The notes beneath the pieces are model-generated. The model did not search any database. It saw nothing but the letters and a program-made list of their open reading frames with translations, and was not told the origin of the DNA. Position numbers and translations under genes: made by a program. Below are positions 7,491 to 13,864 of a stretch of 13,864 nt of DNA, in pieces. Source of the stretch: Gammaproteobacteria bacterium (GTDB taxonomy: Bacteria; Pseudomonadota; Gammaproteobacteria; Enterobacterales; GCA-2746155); contig JAAGZM010000276.1 of assembly GCA_024206355.1 (NCBI GenBank), positions 1 through 13,864 of the forward strand, read 5' to 3'. How positions within the stretch are numbered: the stretch's first letter is position 1; every line of letters begins with the position of its first letter.

Positions 7491-7505
7491 TGTAGCTCCT
7501 TTTTG

Positions 7506-7533
7506 CTCAGCGCTAGTTACTCAGCGCTATAAA
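7506..7533. repeat. 14-bp tandem duplication at the thioesterase stop codon
   Basis: CTCAGCGCTA occurs at 7506-7515 and again at 7520-7529, within a 14-bp period. The thioesterase TAA lies between the copies. Because AGCGCT is self-complementary, the two copies can also form a 6-bp stem just upstream of the ubiU ribosome binding site. Confidence 0.7.
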
Positions 7534-7978
7534 GCTGATACTCAAGAAGTTTAGTTCGAAGCTCATCACCGATAGGTACAGGCTTACCATTTTTTGTACT
7601 AATTGCGACTAGCACAGATTTAGCATGTAGACGATCACCACCATTAACTCGGCCAATAAATGTTATCGTTATCGAGCTATTACCTACTTTTTCTACACTC
7701 AGTGAAAATTCAATTTTTTCACCTAACTTGCAAGGTTGTGAAAAGTCACATTCCGTATGAGCCGTAGGTAAACCAACGCCATGCTCAAGAATTTGTTTCG
7801 CGTAATCAACTTCCAGACCCGTATTAAACCAATCTTCTACGCAGGCCTGAAACATCTCAAAAAAACGGGGAAAGAATACATAACCCGCTGGATCCGTATG
7901 AGTAAACCGGACTGGGGCTATGTATTTATGTACTTTTCTCAATTTACCCAACTTCGCCATAAACTGGCTCATCAACAT
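7517..7978 (-). CDS. Hot-dog acyl-CoA thioesterase (4-hydroxybenzoyl-CoA thioesterase family)
   Basis: The protein has up to 153 residues with a single hot-dog fold. The N-terminal motif THTDPAGYVFFPRFFEMF (about 26-43) contains the catalytic Asp (Asp29) of the 4HBT/YbgC family, which hydrolyses acyl- or aroyl-CoA thioesters to free acid and CoA. Substrate cannot be read from sequence. The setting suggests an aromatic or alicyclic CoA ester from the benzoyl-CoA pathway, as a CoA-release valve. A role in releasing 4-hydroxybenzoate for ubiquinone is a more speculative option given ubiU 26 nt downstream. The start is uncertain. ATGs at 7978, 7972 and 7960 are all possible, all inside the 3' end of korB, and none has a strong ribosome binding site, so translational coupling to korB is likely. 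Confidence 0.88.
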   Translation of the reverse strand: MLMSQFMAKLGKLRKVHKYIAPVRFTHTDPAGYVFFPRFFEMFQACVEDWFNTGLEVDYAKQILEHGVGLPTAHTECDFSQPCKLGEKIEFSLSVEKVGNSSITITFIGRVNGGDRLHAKSVLVAISTKNGKPVPIGDELRTKLLEYQLYSAE

Positions 7979-8882
7979 TACGGAAAATTCCGATAGGGTA
8001 TGGATTGTGAGGAAATCCTAGTAGTGATAGCTGAGCTGCAAGGCCTGCATTTTTACTATGTGCATCGTGTATCAGAATATCATCTTCAGTAATTCCGTTC
8101 TCTCCAATAACAACTGATTCTAACTTACCATCAACATTAATAAAACCTTTGTTATTATCTTCACCATAAATCAGTGGCTCACCATGTTCAAGTTCCAGCA
8201 TATGCTCAGAGCGTGTTTTTTTGCTCGTTACTGTTTCATAGGCACCATCATGAAAAGTCACACAATTCATTAATATTTCGATAAATACAGCACCTTTATG
8301 ATTTTGGGCTTCAAGCATCACATTTTCCATCTGCTTAACGTCTTTATCGTGGACACGAGCAACAAATGTGGCACCTGCAGCAAGAGCCATTAACACTGGT
8401 CTAATCGGTTTATCAATAGCGCCATAAGGACTAGATTTAGTGATCAAACCTTGAGGAGTTGTTGGTGATGCCTGCCCTTTTGTTAGACCGTAGATCTCGT
8501 TATTCAACAGCATCATCTTTACGTCAGAGTTACGTCGTAATAAGTGCGTGGTATGATTACCACCAATAGCAAGTGCATCACCATCACCAGTAACAATCCA
8601 AACTGAAAGATCAGGGTTCGCTAATTTAGCACCCATCGCTACAGTCGGTGCACGACCGTGGATCGTATGAAAACCATAAGTGGCTGAATAATATGGTAGT
8701 CGAGATGAACAACCGATGCCTGAAATTATGACTTGATCCTTAGTGGGGATTTTGGCTTCGGCAAACATACTGGTCATACTGCGCAAAATTGCAAAACAAC
8801 CACAACCTGGACACCATTTTGGATCACAGTCTGATAAATAATCCTGACGTGTTAGAGCTATTGGCTCTGCTTGAATATTCAT
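7944..8882 (-). CDS. korB: 2-oxoglutarate:ferredoxin oxidoreductase, beta subunit
   Basis: This is the thiamine-diphosphate and Fe-S subunit of a two-subunit 2-oxoacid:ferredoxin oxidoreductase (312 residues). Cys24 and Cys27 (WCPGCGC), Cys58 (GIGCSS) and Cys207 (MNCVTF) are the expected [4Fe-4S] ligands. GDGDALAIGGNH (99-110) plus NNEIYGLTKGQ (127-137) form the ThDP/Mg site. TKGQASPT is typical of 2-oxoacid enzymes of this group. The ATG overlaps the korA stop (ATGA), giving strict coupling. In Thauera aromatica the homologous KorAB regenerates reduced ferredoxin for benzoyl-CoA reductase from 2-oxoglutarate. Substrate specificity here is inferred from that context, and pyruvate or another 2-oxoacid is not excluded. 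Confidence 0.95.
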   Translation of the reverse strand: MNIQAEPIALTRQDYLSDCDPKWCPGCGCFAILRSMTSMFAEAKIPTKDQVIISGIGCSSRLPYYSATYGFHTIHGRAPTVAMGAKLANPDLSVWIVTGDGDALAIGGNHTTHLLRRNSDVKMMLLNNEIYGLTKGQASPTTPQGLITKSSPYGAIDKPIRPVLMALAAGATFVARVHDKDVKQMENVMLEAQNHKGAVFIEILMNCVTFHDGAYETVTSKKTRSEHMLELEHGEPLIYGEDNNKGFINVDGKLESVVIGENGITEDDILIHDAHSKNAGLAAQLSLLGFPHNPYPIGIFRNVDEPVYGEVG

Positions 8883-10765
8883 GCTTGTTCTCCTTCAGCA
8901 GATTGTGATATTAGCATTTCAACCTGCCCTGTGATTTCGGGTACGTTAAACGGCATTCCTCTAACCTTCGACAATTTATGTAGATCAAGTAAATATTGAG
9001 AACGAAGCTTTATCCATAACTGGCCGGCATTATTTTCAGCCACTAAGACATTATCAAACTTTCTTAGTAGATCACCAAGACCATTTGGAAGAGGATTAAT
9101 GTGCCGCAGCTGAATGCAAGCTACTTTATAACCTTTTTCATTCAACTCATCCGTTGCCTCTACGATAGCGCCATAAGTACTGCCCCATCCAAGGATTAGG
9201 AAATTAGCGTCAGCAGCACCACTCAAACCCGGTAAAGCAATTTCATCAGCAATATTAGCTACCTTCTGAGCACGTAGATTAGTCATCATTTCATGATCAT
9301 CAGGGTCATAACTCACGCTACCAAAATCACCATTTTTTTCAAGCCCACCAGTTACATGTTCAGTACCTTCCATACCAGGCACAGCCCAAGCTCTAGCCAA
9401 TGTTTTAGGATCACGTCGGTAAGGTGCAAATTCAACATCTTCGGCAACCTTATTCACTTGAATATCAGGTAGTGTATTAATATTAGGCTCTACCCAAGCT
9501 TCAGCACTTGCTGATAAATAAGTATCACTCAACACCATAACCGGTGTCATGTACTTAACAGCTATATAGGCAGCTTCGACAGTTACATCAAAACAATCGG
9601 CAGGGCTAATTGCGGCAAGTACTGGGATAGGTGAGTCACCATTACGACCCCACATTGCTTGCAATAAATCAGCCTGTTCAGTTTTGGTAGGAATACCAGT
9701 CGATGGACCTGCACGCTGTACATTTACAATCACTAAAGGTAATTCTGCAATAACAGCCAGGTTAATAAATTCTTGCATTAAGGCTAGACCAGGGCCCGAA
9801 GTAGACGTTGCACCAAGAGCTCCTGCAAAGGATGCTCCCAAAGAAGAGCCTGCTGCAGCGATCTCGTCTTCTGCCTGAAATACAACAACATCATCATCTT
9901 GATATTGCAGTAATTCCTGCATCACTTCTGTTGCTGGTGTTATTGGGTAACCACCTAAAAACAATTTGATTCCGGCTTTGCGTGCAGCCGCTACTAATCC
10001 TAAAGCAACAGCGGCATTACCGGTGATAAACCGACTGCCTTCCTTTTTGATTAATTTATTAGTTTGCTTAACCGTATAATGGGTAGCAAACAACTCCTCA
10101 GTTTCGCCATAGTTCCAACCAGCTTGAAAAACTTTTTGGTTGGCTACTGCTAATTCAGGACGTTTTTTAAATTTAGTCTTAATCCAGCTTTCAACTTCAC
10201 TGGCAGGTCTTGGGAATAACCAACAAATTAACCCAAGTGCAAAAAAGTTTTTACAACGATCCATCACTTTACGTGACAAGCCCATACCCTTTAGCGAATT
10301 CATCGTTAGTTTTGTAATTGATACTGGAAAAACACGGTAAGCATCTAAACTATTATCTTCAAGGGGATTGGTGTCATACAGTGCTTTTTTCAGATTCTTC
10401 TCGTTAAAGGTATCTTTATTGAGAATAATAATGCCGTTATGAACAACATTTTCAATATTGCGTTTTAGTGAAGCTGGATTCATCGCCACCAACATATCCA
10501 AATCATCACCGTGAGTGTAAATACCCTCACTGCCAATTCTAATTTGAAATCCTGACACACCACCAAGACTACCGATTGGCGACCTAATTTCAGCAGGAAA
10601 ATCAGGCATGGTTTTAACCATTTCACCTGCATCACTGGCAAGCTCAGCGAACTTTTGTCCCGTTAGCTGAATACCGTCTCCAGAATCTCCAGCAAACTTA
10701 ATGGTTAACTCTCCAATCAACTTAGTTGTTGTTGGTTTTACTTCTTCTGCAATCTCATCACTCAT
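8879..10765 (-). CDS. korA: 2-oxoglutarate:ferredoxin oxidoreductase, fused gamma-alpha subunit
   Basis: This 628-residue protein has the gamma-alpha fusion layout of KorA. Residues about 18-200 are the gamma domain (GDSGDGIQLTGQ at 26-37, PAEIRSPIGSLGGVSG around 57-72). About 245-500 are the alpha/pyrimidine-binding domain (GGYPITPATEV at 271-281, TSTSGPGLALMQEF at 320-333, RAGPSTGIPTKTEQAD at 351-366). About 510-620 are the C-terminal transketolase-like domain. With KorB it oxidatively decarboxylates a 2-oxoacid to its acyl-CoA and reduces ferredoxin. It follows fdx, its probable electron acceptor, by 74 nt with a hairpin in the gap. The ribosome binding site is poor at normal spacing (AAGGT lies well upstream), so translation may be modest or the start slightly off. 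Confidence 0.95.
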   Translation of the reverse strand: MSDEIAEEVKPTTTKLIGELTIKFAGDSGDGIQLTGQKFAELASDAGEMVKTMPDFPAEIRSPIGSLGGVSGFQIRIGSEGIYTHGDDLDMLVAMNPASLKRNIENVVHNGIIILNKDTFNEKNLKKALYDTNPLEDNSLDAYRVFPVSITKLTMNSLKGMGLSRKVMDRCKNFFALGLICWLFPRPASEVESWIKTKFKKRPELAVANQKVFQAGWNYGETEELFATHYTVKQTNKLIKKEGSRFITGNAAVALGLVAAARKAGIKLFLGGYPITPATEVMQELLQYQDDDVVVFQAEDEIAAAGSSLGASFAGALGATSTSGPGLALMQEFINLAVIAELPLVIVNVQRAGPSTGIPTKTEQADLLQAMWGRNGDSPIPVLAAISPADCFDVTVEAAYIAVKYMTPVMVLSDTYLSASAEAWVEPNINTLPDIQVNKVAEDVEFAPYRRDPKTLARAWAVPGMEGTEHVTGGLEKNGDFGSVSYDPDDHEMMTNLRAQKVANIADEIALPGLSGAADANFLILGWGSTYGAIVEATDELNEKGYKVACIQLRHINPLPNGLGDLLRKFDNVLVAENNAGQLWIKLRSQYLLDLHKLSKVRGMPFNVPEITGQVEMLISQSAEGEQA

Positions 10766-10804
10766 GGCGCTATTACCATCTACCTTTTAACAAAGTAATT
10801 ATTA

Positions 10805-10824
10805 GCAGCTAATAAATTAGCTGC
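10805..10824 (-). terminator. Hairpin between fdx and korA (attenuator or mRNA stabiliser)
   Basis: A perfect 9-bp inverted repeat, GCAGCTAAT (10805-10813) and ATTAGCTGC (10816-10824), begins 16 nt after the fdx stop. On the plus strand it is followed by a run of seven T, the look of an intrinsic terminator, but no plus-strand gene reads into it. On the minus strand the tail is TAATAATTAC, which should terminate poorly. It may protect the fdx mRNA end or reduce read-through into korA. Confidence 0.55.
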
Positions 10825-10839
10825 CCTGATTTTTTTATC

Positions 10840-11130
10840 TTATGCACGAAAATGAGAAGGTAAGTCATCCTCATCAAAATCTTCTGCTGGAGCAAGTCGC
10901 TTAGCTTTATCAAGTAAAACAGACTCATCTTCCACATTATCAGGATCAGTTAAGCAGCATTCCATTGGACAAACCTCAGCACACTGAGCTTCATCGAAAT
11001 AGCCTACACATTCTGTACATTTTAAAGCATCGATTGTATAAATATCATCGCCTTCAGTAATTGCTTCATTTGGGCATTCCTCAACACAAGCATCACATAG
11101 GTTACAATCTTCAGTAATAATAAAAGCCAT
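10840..11130 (-). CDS. fdx: 2[4Fe-4S] ferredoxin of the low-potential Alvin type
   Basis: The 96-residue protein binds two [4Fe-4S] clusters. The first set is Cys9, Cys12, Cys15 and Cys19 (CX2CX2CX3C). The second is Cys38, Cys41, Cys50 and Cys54, with eight residues between the second and third Cys, and an acidic C-terminal extension follows. This layout defines the Allochromatium vinosum-type ferredoxins, which have very negative and unequal potentials. The Thauera aromatica ferredoxin that feeds benzoyl-CoA reductase belongs to the same type. Two further cysteines (58, 59) lie just after the second motif. It sits directly before korAB, which would reduce it. The start has GAGAGGA about 8 nt upstream. 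A 62-nt gap separates it from the dehydrogenase gene and may hide a weak promoter. Confidence 0.96.
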   Translation of the reverse strand: MAFIITEDCNLCDACVEECPNEAITEGDDIYTIDALKCTECVGYFDEAQCAEVCPMECCLTDPDNVEDESVLLDKAKRLAPAEDFDEDDLPSHFRA

Positions 11131-11192
11131 AGTTTTAATCCTCTCTTTTTTCTTATAAAAATTTATTGAATATGGTTTTAGTTAACAAGTGC

Positions 11193-11942
11193 CTATAATG
11201 ACAACAAGCCACAACTTTTACCACCATCCACATGAATTATTTGTCCGGTAATGAATTCTGATGCATCGCTAGCTAAAAAATTAACGGCAGCAGCTATATC
11301 GTCAACAGATCCCATCTTCCCTGTAGGTTGCATACGCAATAATCGTTCTCTGGCATCCTCTGGCATACCTTGAGTCATGGGAGTATTGATCAAGCCAGGA
11401 GCAACAGCATTGACATTGATCAGATATCGAGCAAACTCTAGTGCTAATGTCCTTGTCAGACTCACTAATCCACCTTTACTAGCAGAATAATTTGCCTGTC
11501 CAATGTTACCAAGCCAAGCACGAGATACGATGTTAACAATTTTTCCATATTTGTTCTCTTTCATATAAGGAAATACAGCCTGACAACATAAAAATGCCGC
11601 CTTTAAATTGACGTCAAGAACTTGATCCCAGTTTTGCTCTGTAATATTGCTGATAAAACCATCTCGGATGATACCTGCATTATTAACAAGCACATCAATA
11701 CTTCCAAAACGTTCTTTCACAGCAGCAAATGACTTCTCAATCTTTGCCTTATTCGTCACATCCAGATGAACTGGCATATTTTCAATACCATCATCATCTA
11801 ATTGCTTAGAAAGTTTGGTCAAATGGTCTTCATTAATATCAACCAAAACCAACTTGCAACCTGACGCACCTAGATGCTTAGCAATAGCGGCACCAATTCC
11901 CTGCCCTGCACCTGTCACCACTGCAATTCGTTGTTCAGACAT
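11193..11942 (-). CDS. Short-chain dehydrogenase, putative hydroxyacyl-CoA dehydrogenase
   Basis: This is a 249-residue classical SDR. The nucleotide-binding motif TGAGQGIG is at 10-17, and Asp35 (LVDIN) points to NAD rather than NADP. NNAG is at 87-90 and Asn112 is present. The catalytic Ser140, Tyr152 and Lys156 (YSASK) are followed by the PG motif at 182-183. It resembles FabG/BadH-like enzymes that oxidise hydroxyacyl-CoA esters. In this position it could act on a ring hydroxyacyl-CoA after Dch or in later beta-oxidation; the substrate is not known. I chose the ATG at 11942 because AGGAG lies about 8 nt upstream and the family N terminus fits. An in-frame TTG at 11975 would overlap the regulator gene. 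The gap to the TetR gene is 11 nt. Confidence 0.92.
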   Translation of the reverse strand: MSEQRIAVVTGAGQGIGAAIAKHLGASGCKLVLVDINEDHLTKLSKQLDDDGIENMPVHLDVTNKAKIEKSFAAVKERFGSIDVLVNNAGIIRDGFISNITEQNWDQVLDVNLKAAFLCCQAVFPYMKENKYGKIVNIVSRAWLGNIGQANYSASKGGLVSLTRTLALEFARYLINVNAVAPGLINTPMTQGMPEDARERLLRMQPTGKMGSVDDIAAAVNFLASDASEFITGQIIHVDGGKSCGLLSL

Positions 11943-11953
11943 TCTTTGTGCTC

Positions 11954-12544
11954 CTAATTCGTTGTAAATTGACAACCTTCTGTAAAAGTACTGTAGATAT
12001 CATCAATTAATTCATCGACAGTTCCATGCTCGTTGGTTGAAAACCATCCATAGACCCAGTTCATCATACCAAACAGCAGGTAAGTTTTTCTATCTAGTAA
12101 TTTTTGTTCAATTTTTTTACCAGAAATTTGAAAGATATAATGTTCTACTGCATCCGTAAAATAGTGAGTATATTTATCTTTTAAGTCTTTTATTTCATTG
12201 CTTCGAGCTTCATCAATCTGCTGAGTACTAAACATCATCACACGCATTTCGCTCTGATGTTTATAAAAGTATTTTACATGATTGCTAATTAAACTCTTTA
12301 ATCGATATTCTGTGCTGTCTTCTTCTGACTTCAGTTGTTCAGCAATATCTACAATCGAAGTAAATCCACGAGAATTGATCAGATAAAGCAGCTCATCTTT
12401 ATTACTAAAATAATGATAAAGACCCGATAGGCTACGCCCAGTTGTCTGGGCAAGGTCACGCATTGAAGTTCCATGGTAACCTTTTTTAGCCATCAAACGA
12501 GCAGACTGTTCAAGTATCTGATCAAGCCCCCTCTTTTCAGTCAT
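11954..12544 (-). CDS. TetR/AcrR-family transcriptional regulator
   Basis: This 196-residue protein has an N-terminal TetR DNA-binding domain. Residues 26-49 form the helix-turn-helix (TSMRDLAQTTGRSLSGLYHYF), followed by KDELL. The C-terminal ligand domain has the all-helical look of the FadR/KstR2-like group (YRLKSLISNHVKYFYKHQSEMRVM), whose members often sense acyl-CoA esters. It lies inside the operon, 2 nt after dch and 11 nt before the SDR gene, so it is probably made with the pathway and acts as an autoregulatory repressor released by a pathway CoA ester. That role is inferred. Known benzoyl-CoA pathway regulators such as BadR (MarR type) and BzdR (XRE type) belong to other families. 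I found no clear operator in the window. Confidence 0.92.
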   Translation of the reverse strand: MTEKRGLDQILEQSARLMAKKGYHGTSMRDLAQTTGRSLSGLYHYFSNKDELLYLINSRGFTSIVDIAEQLKSEEDSTEYRLKSLISNHVKYFYKHQSEMRVMMFSTQQIDEARSNEIKDLKDKYTHYFTDAVEHYIFQISGKKIEQKLLDRKTYLLFGMMNWVYGWFSTNEHGTVDELIDDIYSTFTEGCQFTTN

Positions 12545-12546
12545 AA

Positions 12547-13323
12547 CTAATTGTCATTCCACTGCGGTTTCCGCTTTTCAACAAAAGAATTAATTCCTTC
12601 ATTGGCGTCATGCGTTGCCATTAAATCTTCAAGATATAGTTTTTCCAGAACAGGGATTGTAGCTTTATAGTGATTAACAACCGTCAATCGAGCAGCCTGA
12701 TGAGCAAATCGCAGACTCGATGCACTTCTAGGAAGAATAGATTTTTCAATATACTGTTCCACATGATCTTGCAAATCAGCTTGAGTAGAAACGTTAGTAA
12801 CAACACCACGAGCAGCCAATAATTCAGCTGAAACTTTCTTACCTGTAAGCAATAGGTCATTAGCTAAGCTACTACCGCCCAAAACTGGTAAAAGAGATGC
12901 CGCAACTGGTGGAAATACACCCAGCTGAATTTCAGGTACTGCAAACTTTGCCGTTTCATCTGCAAAGACTAGACTGCAGGCAATAGCTAACTCAAAGCCA
13001 CCACCTAAACAGAATCCTGAGACTTGAGCCAAGGTGGCAACAGGATGTGAAATAATATCACCGCACATCAAATGAAAGCCCGGTAACATGTCATTCACCT
13101 GATCGGCCGTATGTTCTTCCACCGATGCACCAAAACAAAAGCTATCACCGGCACCTTTAATGACAATTAGCTTTCGCGATTTATTGCACTTGTCATCAGC
13201 AAGAAATGTTCTTATTTCTTGCATCATAACCGCTGATAAAATATTAGCAGATGGTGCATTTAAAATCAGTTCAGCAACTTGACCATCAAAAGTTTCATTG
13301 ATACTTATGGTTTCAAAAGCCAC
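12547..13323 (-). CDS. dch: Cyclohexa-1,5-diene-1-carbonyl-CoA hydratase
   Basis: This is a crotonase-fold protein of 258 residues, the length of Thauera Dch. Family features are SANILSAVMM near 25-34, the first oxyanion-hole strand SFCFGASVEEH (61-71), the second GFCLGGGFELA (103-113), with Glu111 and Glu131 (PEIQLGVFPP) at the usual catalytic positions. Dch adds water to the cyclic dienoyl-CoA formed by benzoyl-CoA reductase, giving 6-hydroxycyclohex-1-ene-1-carbonyl-CoA. The neighbouring oah, fdx and korAB support this over an ordinary enoyl-CoA hydratase. The start is a GTG at 13323 with AGGAG 8 nt upstream. It lies 43 nt after oah. Confidence 0.9.
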   Translation of the reverse strand: MAFETISINETFDGQVAELILNAPSANILSAVMMQEIRTFLADDKCNKSRKLIVIKGAGDSFCFGASVEEHTADQVNDMLPGFHLMCGDIISHPVATLAQVSGFCLGGGFELAIACSLVFADETAKFAVPEIQLGVFPPVAASLLPVLGGSSLANDLLLTGKKVSAELLAARGVVTNVSTQADLQDHVEQYIEKSILPRSASSLRFAHQAARLTVVNHYKATIPVLEKLYLEDLMATHDANEGINSFVEKRKPQWNDN

Positions 13324-13340
13324 AATTTATCTCCTTTACC

Positions 13341-13370
13341 TTAAGGGTTATTTACTTAAAGGTTAATTAC
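13341..13370. repeat. 15-bp tandem duplication spanning the oah stop codon
   Basis: TTAAGGGTTATTTAC (13341-13355) and TTAAAGGTTAATTAC (13356-13370) differ at 2 of 15 positions. On the minus strand each copy carries TAA in the oah reading frame, so the stop codon has been duplicated. The repeat occupies most of the oah-dch gap, just upstream of the dch ribosome binding site. Confidence 0.75.
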
Positions 13371-13864
13371 TTAGGTCTAATTTCTTCGAACAAACTTTCA
13401 TCCCAAGGACGAGCTTCAGATAGAGCTCTTCTCAAGCCGAGGAAATCAACTTCACGATTATGCTTTGGACCATCATTAAATGCCTTAAAACCAGCTTTTG
13501 CTTCCGTCATCATATTTAAGGCTAACCATGAACGGTTTGTTTCACAATTTTGTAACCAATGCTCTAGTTTCTTCTTACGCAAAGACTCAAGCGTTTTACT
13601 CAGACAATCAGGCATTGTTAATGCGAGTCTATAAGCCATCATATTAGTTTCTTCATCTAATAGTGATAAGTCTGATGTACATTCAGCGGCTATCGCTTTA
13701 GCTGCAGCTTTTGCTTCACCAGTCTTGAACGCACCAAATGCTGGATTTCCCCAGTCATCTGCAATATCAGTTGATACAAAAGGATTACTGATATAGTTAC
13801 CATCTTTATCCTTTAACGAAGGGATAATTTTGTTGATTAAACCAATATGAACCGCTGCATGTGC
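13367..13864 (-). CDS. oah: 6-oxocyclohex-1-ene-1-carbonyl-CoA hydrolase, C-terminal part
   Basis: The frame is open from the right edge to the TAA at 13367 (165 residues), so the N-terminal half is outside the window; the full Thauera protein is about 377 residues. The visible part begins AHAAVHIGLINKIIPSLK and contains FGAFKTGEAKAAAKA, LSLLDEETN and WLALNMMTEAKAGFKAFNDG, which I recognise as Oah-specific rather than general crotonase. Oah adds water to and cleaves the ring of 6-oxocyclohex-1-ene-1-carbonyl-CoA, giving 3-hydroxypimelyl-CoA. It is a hallmark of the anaerobic benzoyl-CoA pathway used by facultative and obligate anaerobes of the Thauera and Geobacter types, as distinct from the Rhodopseudomonas BadKHI route. 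An internal ATG at 13642 is not the start, because the homologous sequence continues upstream. Confidence 0.95.
   Translation of the reverse strand, partial: AHAAVHIGLINKIIPSLKDKDGNYISNPFVSTDIADDWGNPAFGAFKTGEAKAAAKAIAAECTSDLSLLDEETNMMAYRLALTMPDCLSKTLESLRKKKLEHWLQNCETNRSWLALNMMTEAKAGFKAFNDGPKHNREVDFLGLRRALSEARPWDESLFEEIRPK

Noticed and set aside
11943..11975. Upstream TTG start extending the short-chain dehydrogenase by 11 residues
   Set aside because: It would overlap the regulator gene, has no family support, and the ATG at 11942 has a strong AGGAG at good spacing.
12547..13323. Generic enoyl-CoA hydratase for fatty-acid beta-oxidation
   Set aside because: Length, the SANILSAVMM and PEIQLGVFPP wording, and adjacency to oah, fdx and korAB favour Dch, although substrate is not proven.

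Overview
The window reads as chromosomal DNA of a low-GC, facultatively anaerobic, denitrifying proteobacterium that respires with ubiquinone. My guess is gamma- or betaproteobacterial; the sequence does not fix the genus. The evidence is a cytochrome cd1 nitrite reductase, a complete UbiT/UbiU/UbiV set for oxygen-independent ubiquinone synthesis, and a Thauera-type anaerobic benzoyl-CoA block (Oah, Dch, an Alvin-type ferredoxin and KorAB). Except for ubiT, every gene is on the minus strand, so the operons read from high to low coordinates.

Right to left: the window opens inside oah (13864-13367, 5' end missing), followed by dch, a TetR-family regulator, a short-chain dehydrogenase, a 2[4Fe-4S] ferredoxin, korA, korB, a hot-dog thioesterase, ubiU and ubiV (ending at 5614). 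The junctions are short: 43, 2, 11, 62 and 74 nt, then overlaps of 4 and about 35 nt, then 26 nt, then a 1-nt overlap. The run therefore looks like one operon, possibly with internal promoters or processing sites beside fdx. ubiT (5063-5593, plus strand) converges on ubiV. A 459-bp divergent promoter region (4604-5062) separates ubiT from nirS. It holds a perfect FNR/Anr/Dnr-type box (TTGAT-N4-ATCAA) facing nirS and a near-perfect one facing ubiT, each about 31-33 bp from a -10-like hexamer. Downstream of nirS lie a six-heme-motif fusion protein (NapC/NirT domain plus an ethylbenzene-dehydrogenase-type heme domain) and the N-terminal third or more of a TonB-dependent receptor that runs off the left edge.

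How the genes fit together: Dch and Oah perform middle steps of dearomatised benzoyl-CoA breakdown. KorAB oxidises 2-oxoglutarate and reduces the low-potential ferredoxin, which in Thauera-type systems feeds ATP-dependent benzoyl-CoA reductase (not in this window). Electrons from the oxidised ring products pass through ubiquinone, made without O2 with the help of UbiTUV, and on to nitrite reductase, perhaps through the membrane-anchored multiheme protein. The most interesting points are the physical joining of the aromatic-degradation operon to ubiUV through a thioesterase gene, the multiheme fusion beside nirS, and the paired FNR-type control of nirS and ubiT, the latter box lying in a 16-bp tandem repeat. 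I see no rRNA, tRNA, insertion sequence, CRISPR array or integrase.
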